From Pseudomonadota bacterium (GTDB taxonomy: Bacteria > Pseudomonadota > Gammaproteobacteria > Burkholderiales > Burkholderiaceae_C): a stretch of 12,698 nt of DNA. The notes under the pieces were generated by a model that did not search any database, was not told where the DNA came from, and saw only the letters and a program-made list of their open reading frames with translations. Made by a program: the position numbers and the translations under genes. The stretch is from assembly GCA_023396625.1 (NCBI GenBank), contig JAEWVY010000413.1:1-12698 (forward strand). The letters are read 5' to 3'. Below are positions 1 through 6,731 of the stretch, one piece after another (position 1 is the first letter of the stretch; each line of letters starts with the position of its first letter).

Positions 1-1
1 C

Positions 2-1300
2 GGTGGACTTCTTCTCGACAACGGGGCCTGGGATCGTGTCGGGGACCTTCTGATCGACAGCGATTTTTACCGTTATGAACACCGGTTGATCTACGCGGCA
101 GTTGGTGCCTTGATCAATGCATCCAAACCGGCAGATGTCATCACGGTATTTGGTCATTTGCAGAACCAGGGCAAGGCCGACGAGGCGGGGGGACTGGCCT
201 ATCTGAATGCGCTGGCGCAATACGTTCCCAGTGCGAGCAACATCCGCCGGTACGCAGAAATCGTCCGGGAGCGGTCCATTTTGCGCAAGCTGGTCAGTGC
301 GAGCGATGAGATCGCCACCAATGCCTTCAACCCGCAAGGCAAGCCCGTTGACAGGATTCTCGACGAAGCCGAGCAGAAGATCTTCAATATCGGTGAAGAA
401 GGCTCGCGCATGAAGCAGGGCTTCCAGTCGATGGATTCGCTGGTGGTGAAGTTGCTCGACCGTGTTCAGGAAATGGCCGACAATCCGAATGACATTACGG
501 GGGTGCCTACCGGCTTCCACGATCTCGACCGGATGACATCCGGTTTGCAGGCGGGTGATATGGTGGTGCTTGCTGCCAGGCCTTCCATGGGGAAGACCGC
601 TTTTGCAATCAACATTGCGGAGCACGTGGCGCTCAACGAGGGGCTGCCTGTGGCGGTTTTTTCGATGGAAATGGGCGCTTCGCAGCTGGCGGTCCGCATT
701 GTCGGCTCCATCGGCCGTATCGATCAGGGCCATCTGCGGACTGGCAAGCTCACCGACGAGGAGTGGCCTCGTCTGACGGAGGCCATCGAGCGACTTCGCT
801 CGGTGTCCTTGCATATCGATGAGACTCCAGGACTGACGACCAGTGAACTTCGTGCGAATGCGAGGCGGCTGGCCCGGCAGTGTGGAAAACTGGGTCTGAT
901 TGTGGTCGATTACCTGCAGCTCATGGGCGGATCCAGTACGGCGGGCGACAACAGGGCGACCGAGCTCGGTGAAATTTCACGCGGGCTGAAAATGTTGGCG
1001 AAGGAACTTCAGTGCCCGGTCATCGCGCTGTCCCAGCTCAATCGCAGTGTCGAGACACGTACAGACAAGCGTCCCATGATGAGCGATTTGCGTGAATCGG
1101 GGGCGATTGAACAGGATGCGGACATCATCATGTTCATCTACCGGGACGACTACTACAACAAGGATTCGCGCGAGCCAGGCGTCGCGGAAATCATCATTGG
1201 CAAACAGCGTAATGGCCCCACTGGCACCGTCAAGCTGGCCTTCCTCAAGCCGCTGACACGTTTTGAAAGCCTTGCGGTCGGCGTCAGCGACGACTTCTGA
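2..1300 (+). CDS. dnaB: Replicative DNA helicase DnaB, 5'-truncated by the window edge
   Basis: This is the hexameric helicase that unwinds DNA ahead of the replication fork and works with primase DnaG. The reading frame is open from base 2, so the true start lies outside the window. About 432 codons are visible of the roughly 460-470 usual for DnaB, so only a few dozen N-terminal residues are missing. The first ~95 visible residues are the helical N-terminal domain, followed by a linker and the RecA-like ATPase domain. Walker A (ARPSMGKT) lies at 575-598 and Walker B (LIVVDYLQLM) near 894-925. The late motifs SQLNRSVE and SDLRESGAIEQDAD are also intact, as expected for a working helicase. 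The stop is TGA at 1298-1300. The gene converges on the phoH-like gene, 174 bases apart. No oddities are seen in the visible part. Confidence 0.97.
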   Translation, partial: GGLLLDNGAWDRVGDLLIDSDFYRYEHRLIYAAVGALINASKPADVITVFGHLQNQGKADEAGGLAYLNALAQYVPSASNIRRYAEIVRERSILRKLVSASDEIATNAFNPQGKPVDRILDEAEQKIFNIGEEGSRMKQGFQSMDSLVVKLLDRVQEMADNPNDITGVPTGFHDLDRMTSGLQAGDMVVLAARPSMGKTAFAINIAEHVALNEGLPVAVFSMEMGASQLAVRIVGSIGRIDQGHLRTGKLTDEEWPRLTEAIERLRSVSLHIDETPGLTTSELRANARRLARQCGKLGLIVVDYLQLMGGSSTAGDNRATELGEISRGLKMLAKELQCPVIALSQLNRSVETRTDKRPMMSDLRESGAIEQDADIIMFIYRDDYYNKDSREPGVAEIIIGKQRNGPTGTVKLAFLKPLTRFESLAVGVSDDF

Positions 1301-1441
1301 GGCGGGTGCCAGGCGGCGAGGCATCTCTCGGCTCAAGGGCCGGTGTTCTGGCCGGGCACCAATGGCCGGCGACATGTTGCAGTCAGATCTCAGGAAACCC
1401 TGGTGGGCGCCAGCGTTTCCCTTCGAGCGCGTGCGACGACG

Positions 1442-1463
1442 GTCGGCGCGGGGCGCGCCCGAC
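1442..1463. other. GC-rich hairpin between converging dnaB and phoH
   Basis: A nine-pair inverted repeat with a GGG loop (1451-1453) and one bulged C (1458) lies in the 174-base gap between the 3' ends of dnaB and the phoH-like gene. It could stall or protect transcripts arriving from either side. Neither strand has a run of T after the stem, so it is not a canonical intrinsic terminator. The rest of 1301-1474 shows no gene and no other clear signal. Confidence 0.3.
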
Positions 1464-1474
1464 AGAGGGCCCCC

Positions 1475-3190
1475 TCAGAGCACTTCGCTCGCAAAGTCAG
1501 CCAAGCGGGAGCGTTCACCGCGCGCCAAGGTTATGTGGCCGCTATGGGGCCAGCCCTTGAACTTGTCGACAGCGTAGGTGAGGCCTGACGACCCTTCCGT
1601 GAGATAGGGGGTGTCGATCTGGGCCAGGTTGCCCATGCAGATGATCTTTGTGCCCGGACCGGCCCGCGTGATCAGGGTTTTCATTTGCTTCGGTGTCAGG
1701 TTCTGGGCCTCGTCGATGATCACGTACTTGTTCATGAAGGTCCGGCCCCGCATGAAGCTCATGCTTTTGACCTTGATCCGGCTACGAATCAGCTCGTTCG
1801 TGGCGGCTCGCCCCCATTCGCCGGCATTGCCGCCGTCGCCCTTGGCCAGGAATTCAAGGTTGTCGTCGAGGGCCCCCATCCACGGACCCATTTTCTCTTC
1901 TTCAGTGCCGGGTAGGAAGCCGATGTCTTCGCCCACGCTGACCGTTGCCCGGGTCATGATGATTTCCGTGTAGCGTCGCTCGTCGAGCACCTGACTCAGA
2001 CCCGTTGCCAGGGCCATGAGTGTCTTGCCGGTGCCGGCCGTGCCTGCCAAGGTAACGAAATCCACTTCGGGATCCAGCAGCAGGTTCATCGCGAAATTCT
2101 GCTCCCTGTTGCGTGCCGTGACACCCCAGACAGCGTTTTTGAGGTGGTTGTAGTCCTTGAGCGTCCGCAGCACCGCGGTTTTTCCGCGAATTTCCGTCAC
2201 ACGGGCGTACAGGCTGGGTTCCCCAGGGGCTTCGAAGTAGACAAACTGGTTGATTTGCAATGAAGGCACCACGGGACCGCTGATGCGGTAGTAAGTGTGC
2301 TGGCCCTGCTGCCAACTCTCCACCGTCTTCCCGTGGCGGCTCCAGAAGTCGGGAGGCAGCGCCAGTGAGCCGGCATAAAGCAGGTCTCCGTCTTCCAAGG
2401 TCTTGTCGCTCTGGTAATCCTCGGCGGCCAACCCCAGCGCGCGGGCCTTGACCCTCATGTTGATGTCTTTGGATACCAGCACCACCTCGCGCGGCGCATG
2501 GGCTGTCCGCAGGGCTTCCACGACGCCCAGAATCTGGTTGTCCGCCTTCCCAGGGGGCAGGCTTGTCGGCAGGCTGTAGTCCAGCGCCAGGGTTTGAAAA
2601 AGCAGTTTCCCGGAAGCTTCACGGTGGCCGGTGCTATCCAGGCGCAAACCGGTGCCCAGGTCTGCGCCGTGGGCTGCAGCGAGCGCGTCGAGGGTTCGGC
2701 TGGCCTGCCGGGCGTTGCGTGCCACCTCGGTCATGCCTTTTTTGTGGCTGTCCAGTTCCTCGAGCACGATCATTGGCAGGAAGATATCGTGCTCTTCGAA
2801 ATGGAACAGGCACATCGGATCGTGCATCAGCACGTTTGTGTCGATCACGAAGAGCTTGGGCGGGCCTTTGAGCCGCGTCTTGCGCAGGAGGGACGGGGCC
2901 GATGCGGGTACTTCTCCGTGATTCACGGGGCGCTCGCGTGTGCGGGTCTTGCGAGCGGTTTTGCTGCCGGCGAGGGGCGTGGTGGAGGCTGCCGGGATCG
3001 GCTCAGGTGGCGACATTGCCGAGTTTGTCATGGGTGCGGCAGCTGTTTCGGCACCTGCGGGAGTGTCTTTTGTCTTGGACGTTCGCATGGATGCGCGGGA
3101 CTTGCCTGTGCTCGAGGGGTGGGCCGGGGTTTCGTAGGCCGAGGGAGGGAGCACGGCGGCGCGTTTCGCGGGAGCGGGGGGCAAGGGCAT
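1475..3190 (-). CDS. PIN domain-PhoH family ATPase
   Basis: The 571-residue protein joins an N-terminal PIN ribonuclease-like domain to a C-terminal PhoH ATPase domain. Residues 1-105 are rich in Pro, Ala, Thr and basic residues and look disordered. The PIN domain starts at VIDTNVLMHDP (115-125, Asp117), and later acidic residues near 144-145, 216 and 242 fit a metal-binding PIN centre. The PhoH domain has Walker A GTAGTGKT (383-390), Walker B VIIDEAQN (490-497) and a conserved GEDIGFLPGT stretch (420-429). Related PIN-PhoH proteins are thought to act on RNA as ATP-dependent helicase-nucleases, but the role of this one cannot be read from sequence. The ATG at 3190 has no clear Shine-Dalgarno sequence, and internal ATGs at residues 35 and 54 are possible alternatives. 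The start lies about 65 bases downstream of the terminator of the next gene. Confidence 0.9.
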   Translation of the reverse strand: MPLPPAPAKRAAVLPPSAYETPAHPSSTGKSRASMRTSKTKDTPAGAETAAAPMTNSAMSPPEPIPAASTTPLAGSKTARKTRTRERPVNHGEVPASAPSLLRKTRLKGPPKLFVIDTNVLMHDPMCLFHFEEHDIFLPMIVLEELDSHKKGMTEVARNARQASRTLDALAAAHGADLGTGLRLDSTGHREASGKLLFQTLALDYSLPTSLPPGKADNQILGVVEALRTAHAPREVVLVSKDINMRVKARALGLAAEDYQSDKTLEDGDLLYAGSLALPPDFWSRHGKTVESWQQGQHTYYRISGPVVPSLQINQFVYFEAPGEPSLYARVTEIRGKTAVLRTLKDYNHLKNAVWGVTARNREQNFAMNLLLDPEVDFVTLAGTAGTGKTLMALATGLSQVLDERRYTEIIMTRATVSVGEDIGFLPGTEEEKMGPWMGALDDNLEFLAKGDGGNAGEWGRAATNELIRSRIKVKSMSFMRGRTFMNKYVIIDEAQNLTPKQMKTLITRAGPGTKIICMGNLAQIDTPYLTEGSSGLTYAVDKFKGWPHSGHITLARGERSRLADFASEVL

Positions 3191-3251
3191 GGCGGTCAGG
3201 TTTGCAGGGAGGAACGACGCGGGAGCCTGCCGATGTCGGGCAGCCGGCGGG

Positions 3252-3282
3252 AAACAAAAAGCCGCCAGGAAACCCAGGCGGC
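3252..3282 (-). terminator. Rho-independent terminator after the bcp-like gene
   Basis: Read on the - strand, GCCGCC (3282-3277) pairs with GGCGGC (3266-3261). There is a small inner GG/CC pairing across a T-T mismatch, and five T follow directly, then GTTT (3260-3252). The stem lies about 90 bases past the stop of the peroxiredoxin gene and ahead of the phoH start, so it should separate the two transcripts. The other strand has no T run after the stem. The remaining sequence between the two genes (3191-3373) contains no further gene. Confidence 0.8.
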
Positions 3283-3373
3283 CTTGTGGAATAACACGGT
3301 TGCGGCTGTCAGCGGCAAGGGCCCATTATGCAGCACGCATGGCCGCCCTGTTGACGGGCGGGCCGCTCGCTTT

Positions 3374-3850
3374 TCAGGTACTTTTCTTCAGTGCCTTGAC
3401 AGCCTTCAGCACATCTTCCACGTGGCCGGGCACCTTCAGTCCGCGCCACTCCTCCTTGAGCAACCCGTCCGCGCCGATCAGGAAGGTGCTGCGCTCGATG
3501 CCTTTGACCTTTTTCCCGTACATGATCTTGTTCTTGACCACGCCAAACATGTGACACATTTTTTCCTCGGTGTCGGCGATCAATTCAAAGGGCAGTTCCA
3601 GTTTGGCCTTGAACTCGTCGTGCGACTTCATGTTGTCGCGCGAGACACCGAACACAGTGGCGCCAGCTTTCACGAAATCCTTGTACTTGTCGCGGAATTG
3701 CATGGCCTCGGTCGTGCAGCCCGGCGTGTTGTCCTTGGGATAGAAAAACAGAACGACCGTGTGGCCGAGGTGCGAGGTATTGGTGACCTTGACGTCGCCT
3801 GTGGCGTTTGCCTCGAATTCTGGAATAGGTTTATTGACAACGATCGCCAT
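3374..3850 (-). CDS. bcp: Thioredoxin-dependent peroxiredoxin, Bcp/PrxQ type
   Basis: The 158-residue protein matches the usual Bcp/PrxQ length. These cytoplasmic enzymes reduce hydrogen peroxide and organic hydroperoxides using thioredoxin. The signature FFYPKDNTPGCTTEAMQFRD (35-54) places the peroxidatic cysteine at Cys45 after the conserved Pro-Gly pair, and Arg71 (GVSRDN) is also conserved. Bcp of E. coli has a resolving cysteine five residues further on; here that position is Met50. The only other cysteine is Cys99 (EKMCHMFGV), so the enzyme either uses Cys99 or works as a 1-Cys form. The C-terminal GIERSTFLIG segment is typical. The ATG at 3850 is preceded by a weak GAAG about seven bases away. 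The stop is followed by an intrinsic terminator. The upstream gene on the same strand ends 101 bases away, so co-transcription is possible but unproven. Confidence 0.95.
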   Translation of the reverse strand: MAIVVNKPIPEFEANATGDVKVTNTSHLGHTVVLFFYPKDNTPGCTTEAMQFRDKYKDFVKAGATVFGVSRDNMKSHDEFKAKLELPFELIADTEEKMCHMFGVVKNKIMYGKKVKGIERSTFLIGADGLLKEEWRGLKVPGHVEDVLKAVKALKKST

Positions 3851-3951
3851 ATAGCTTCAATCTCGTGTGACAGGATGAGGTCGTTGGGAAGAGCCGCAGC
3901 AGCTCAGGGTCCGAGTCAGATGCATGGCCGCAGGACCGGTAACCCGTAATT

Positions 3952-4347
3952 TTACCCCGTTTCGGAAATTCTCCCCTGGGGCTCCAGCAGCAACGCTGCC
4001 ACCACGTTGCGGCCCTCACCCGCCAGAACGTTGTAGGTGCGGCAGGCGGCCGGGGTGTCCATGGTTTCGAAGCCAATGCGTCGCGCGTGCAGTGGGGCCA
4101 ACCACTGAGAACGAGGAAAACACAGGCGCCTGCCGCTGCCAAAGATGATCAGCTCGGTTTCGAGCTCTGCCAGATGTTCGAAGTGGGCCTGGGTCAGGGC
4201 CGTGAAGGAAGGGCAGTCCCAGGGACGGCACGGGTGCTTGACCCCGAAGATCAGGCTATGGTCGAATTTTTTTCCATCGATGGCAACCCAGCCTATCCCA
4301 TAGGCAGAGATGATCGGGACGTCGAATCTGTCAGGGCTTATTTTCAT
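3952..4347 (-). CDS. Mth938/Xcc1710-like domain protein (DUF498)
   Basis: This small protein of about 131 residues begins MKISPDRFD and belongs to the Mth938-like (DUF498/DUF598) fold family, which includes the human complex I assembly factor NDUFAF3. Visible family features are the central PWDCPSF segment, the ELIIFGSGRR strand-turn and the C-terminal ACRTYNVLAGEGRNVVAALLL stretch. The bacterial biochemical role is not established. The ATG at 4347 was chosen because family members start near this point; a GTG 12 codons further upstream (4383) is open in frame, but the extra residues look unlike the family. Neither start has a clear ribosome site. It is divergent from alaA across about 90 bases and sits 101 bases ahead of the peroxiredoxin gene on the same strand. 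Confidence 0.82.
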   Translation of the reverse strand: MKISPDRFDVPIISAYGIGWVAIDGKKFDHSLIFGVKHPCRPWDCPSFTALTQAHFEHLAELETELIIFGSGRRLCFPRSQWLAPLHARRIGFETMDTPAACRTYNVLAGEGRNVVAALLLEPQGRISETG

Positions 4348-4439
4348 GCTGTGCCGGCTTGTTGCACCGCACGAAACGCGCACGGAACTGTGGTCAAATT
4401 ATAAGTTTCGGCTGCCATCTACCGGTTCCTGGAGGAGCT
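4348..4439. promoter_or_regulatory. Divergent intergenic region with AT-rich promoter-like core
   Basis: The gap between the Mth938-like gene (-) and alaA (+) must hold start signals for both. It contains a local AT-rich patch around 4396-4405 with a TATAAG hexamer (4400-4405) suited to a -10 box for alaA, though no good -35 lies 16-18 bases ahead of it. On the - strand a TTGACC hexamer (4397-4392) could be a -35 for the opposite gene, but the matching -10 is poor. The assignment is tentative. Confidence 0.3.
4431..4437 (+). promoter_or_regulatory. Strong Shine-Dalgarno that selects the alaA TTG start
   Basis: GGAGGAG ends two bases before a TTG codon at 4440. It is the only strong ribosome site near the 5' end of the aminotransferase frame. 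It supports TTG as the start in place of the longer open frame from 4359, whose extra 27 residues do not resemble the family. Confidence 0.75.
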
Positions 4440-5666
4440 TTGAAACAAATTCTCAAATCCGCCAAGCTTGCTAATGTCTGTTATGACATCCGTGGTCCCA
4501 TCATGGACGCGGCACGCCAGATGGAAGAGGAGGGGCACAAGATCATCAAGCTCAACATCGGCAACCTTGCGGTGTTTGGTTTTGATGCGCCCGAGGAGGT
4601 CCAGCAGGACATGATCCGCAACCTGCCCAATTCGGCGGGGTATTCGGACAGCAAAGGCATTTTCGCGGCGCGCAAGGCGGTGATGCACTACACCCAGCAG
4701 CAGGGCATCAAGGGTGTCACACTGGATGACATCTACCTGGGCAACGGCGCCAGCGAACTCATCGTCATGGCCACGAATGCCTTGTTGGACAGCGGCGACG
4801 AGATGCTGCTGCCCGCGCCCGACTATCCCCTGTGGACGGCGGCGGTGAGCCTGTCTGGCGGCAAGCCGGTGCACTACCTGTGCGACGAGGCGAATGGGTG
4901 GATGCCGGACCTGGACGACATCCGCTCCAAGATCACGCCCCGCACCAAGGGCATCGTGGTCATTAATCCGAACAATCCCACGGGCGCGCTGTATTCCGAC
5001 GAACTGCTCCGGGCCATCGTGGCGCTGGCGCGCGAGCACGGGCTGGTGGTCTTCGCCGACGAGGTATACGACAAGGTGTTGTACGACGGCGCCCGCCACA
5101 CGGCCATTGGCAGCCTGAGCGAGGACGTGCTGACGCTGACCTTCAATTCGCTTTCCAAGAGCTACCGCTCCTGCGGCTACCGCGCCGGCTGGATGGTGGT
5201 CTCTGGCGACAAGAAGCAAGCCCGCGACTACATCGAGGGCCTGAACATGCTCTCGAATATGCGCCTGTGCTCCAACGTGCCGGGCCAGTACGCGATCCAG
5301 ACCGCGCTGGGCGGCTACCAGAGCATCAACGACCTGGTGTGCGAAGGTGGACGCCTGCGCCGCCAGCGTGATCTGGCCTACGAACTGATCACGGCCATTC
5401 CCGGCGTCAGTTGCGTCAAGCCCTCCGCGGCGCTGTACATGTTCCCCCGGCTGGACCCGAAGATGTACCCGATCCAGGACGACCAGGAGTTCTTTCTCGA
5501 ATTGCTGCAGGAGACGCGCGTCATGCTGGTTCAGGGTACAGGCTTTAACTGGCCGGACCCGGACCACTTCCGCATCGTGTTCCTGCCGCACGAGGACGAT
5601 CTGCGCGAAGCCATTGGTCGCATTGCGAAATTTCTCGAGAACTATCGCAAGCGCCATGGCACCTGA
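4440..5666 (+). CDS. alaA: Glutamate-pyruvate (alanine) aminotransferase AlaA
   Basis: This class I/II PLP aminotransferase transfers the amino group of glutamate to pyruvate to make alanine. The 408-residue product closely follows E. coli AlaA (YfbQ, about 405 residues) along its whole length, including KSAKLANVCYDIRGP near the N-terminus, PAPDYPLWTAAVSLS, and DHFRIVFLP near the C-terminus. The PLP lysine is Lys240 (SLSKSYR), the cofactor-binding Asp is Asp207 (FADEVYD), NPNNPTG lies at 176-182, and Arg378 fits the substrate carboxylate. The start is a TTG behind a strong GGAGGAG. The gene heads an apparent operon with the DUF1176 gene (overlap of 11 bases), hom and thrC. Its neighbours are amino acid genes, which fits the role, but AlaA and the related AlaC differ little in reaction, so substrate range is inferred. 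Confidence 0.93.
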   Translation: MKQILKSAKLANVCYDIRGPIMDAARQMEEEGHKIIKLNIGNLAVFGFDAPEEVQQDMIRNLPNSAGYSDSKGIFAARKAVMHYTQQQGIKGVTLDDIYLGNGASELIVMATNALLDSGDEMLLPAPDYPLWTAAVSLSGGKPVHYLCDEANGWMPDLDDIRSKITPRTKGIVVINPNNPTGALYSDELLRAIVALAREHGLVVFADEVYDKVLYDGARHTAIGSLSEDVLTLTFNSLSKSYRSCGYRAGWMVVSGDKKQARDYIEGLNMLSNMRLCSNVPGQYAIQTALGGYQSINDLVCEGGRLRRQRDLAYELITAIPGVSCVKPSAALYMFPRLDPKMYPIQDDQEFFLELLQETRVMLVQGTGFNWPDPDHFRIVFLPHEDDLREAIGRIAKFLENYRKRHGT

Positions 5667-6705
5667 ACCGGCGGGATCCGCCGTGCGAGGCTTTGTCGCC
5701 AGGTCACTGATTGCGGCGCTCAGCCTGCTGACCGCAGGCCAGGTCTGGGCGCAGCGCTTTTCCCATAAGGATTGGGAACTGGCTTGTGACAACACCCGGA
5801 CGTGCCGGGCAGCGGGCTACCAGCGGGATCAGGATCAGGATGCTCCCCTGTCGGTGCTGCTTGTCCGCCCGGCGGGCAAAGGCGCGCCGGTGACTGGCCG
5901 CGTGATGCTCGGCAGTTATGACGATCAGGACGTGCCTCAGCCCGCACGGGTGGAGATGGCCATCAACGGCAAGTCCTATGGGTTCGTGCCGATTCGTCAG
6001 GACGATCGTGTCGGCGATCTGAAGGCCGCGCAAGTGACGGGTTTGCTCAGTGTGCTTGCGGGCAGGGCCGAGGTCGTGTTTTCCGCCGGCCAGCACCGCT
6101 GGCGCCTGTCGGACGAAGGTGCGGCAGCCGTGCTGCTGAAGATGGACACGGTGCAGGGCCGGCTCGCGACGCCCTCGGCGCTGGTCAGGAGAGGTCGCGC
6201 CAGCGAGGAGGGGGTGCTTCCGCCGGTGCCCATGCCCGTGGTGCAGGCTGTTCGTGTTGCTCCCGCGCAGCCCGGCGATGCGAAGCTTGGCGACCTCATC
6301 CTGCCCCACTTGAAGGCCCCCGGGGAAGACGAATGTGTCGGCCTCATGGAGGCGAAAGAACGGCCCGAGGTCCGGCGATTGAACGCCGGGAAGGTGCTCG
6401 TTTCCGTGTTGTGCTGGCGGGCGGCCTACAACGAGGGGTATGGTTTCTGGGTGTCGAACGACAAGCCACCCTACGCGCCCAGGCTCGTGACGGTCGCCGC
6501 CTCTGAATTCGACGGCATGGCGTCGATCTCTGCGGCGCACAAGGGACGAGGTCTGGGGGACTGCTGGTCGTCGGAGCAGTGGGTCTGGAATGGACAGGAT
6601 TTTGTGCACACCGCGTCAGCGACGACCGGCATGTGCAAGCTGGTGGCGGCAGGGGGTGCGTGGGAACTTCCCACGCTCGTGACCGAAGTGCGTCCACCCC
6701 GATGA
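5656..6705 (+). CDS. Exported DUF1176 domain protein
   Basis: The 349-residue protein has an N-terminal signal peptide: a short basic stretch, then hydrophobic residues of about 17-27 and a likely cut after VWA (residue 32). The mature part matches DUF1176 in its hallmark segments: KDWELACDNTRTCRAAGY (38-55), RLSDEGAAAVLLKMDTVQGR in the middle, and GDCWSSEQWVWNG followed by a TGMCKL segment near the end. Six cysteines are visible after the signal, enough for three disulphides in the periplasm. The function of DUF1176 is not known. The ATG at 5656 overlaps the end of alaA by 11 bases; a GTG at 5683 is an alternative that would keep only a shorter signal. The hom start follows within 26 bases, so it is translated from the same message as amino acid biosynthesis genes, a link that is unexplained. 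Confidence 0.85.
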   Translation: MAPEPAGSAVRGFVARSLIAALSLLTAGQVWAQRFSHKDWELACDNTRTCRAAGYQRDQDQDAPLSVLLVRPAGKGAPVTGRVMLGSYDDQDVPQPARVEMAINGKSYGFVPIRQDDRVGDLKAAQVTGLLSVLAGRAEVVFSAGQHRWRLSDEGAAAVLLKMDTVQGRLATPSALVRRGRASEEGVLPPVPMPVVQAVRVAPAQPGDAKLGDLILPHLKAPGEDECVGLMEAKERPEVRRLNAGKVLVSVLCWRAAYNEGYGFWVSNDKPPYAPRLVTVAASEFDGMASISAAHKGRGLGDCWSSEQWVWNGQDFVHTASATTGMCKLVAAGGAWELPTLVTEVRPPR

Positions 6706-6718
6706 TTTTTTCGATGAC

Positions 6719-6724
6719 AGGTGA
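6719..6724 (+). promoter_or_regulatory. Ribosome site favouring the GTG start of hom
   Basis: AGGTGA ends seven bases before GTG at 6732, which gives a protein starting MKPIQVGLLGIG as family members usually do. Upstream in-frame ATGs at 6702 (overlapping the preceding stop as ATGA) and 6714 have no comparable ribosome site. Confidence 0.55.
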
Positions 6725-6731
6725 AAAGCAA

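Noticed and set aside
1301..1474. Possible small gene between dnaB and phoH
   Set aside because: Short open frames exist on the + strand, but none has a ribosome site, a recognisable product or coding-like composition distinct from noise.
1475..3190. PIN domain as part of a toxin-antitoxin system
   Set aside because: The PIN domain is fused to PhoH in one protein and no antitoxin-like small gene is adjacent, so a chromosomal RNA-metabolism protein is the better reading.
3341..3364. GC-rich hairpin just after the bcp stop
   Set aside because: It pairs well (eight pairs with a bulge) but lacks a T run. The real terminator is the one at 3252-3282.
2498..3949. Long + strand open frame opposite phoH and bcp
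   Set aside because: It is antisense to two well-recognised genes. Its translation is low in recognisable domains and rich in Cys, Gly and His, as expected for a shadow of GC-rich codons.
4419..5795. Long - strand open frame opposite alaA
   Set aside because: It is fully covered by the convincing alaA gene and has no recognisable domain or ribosome site.
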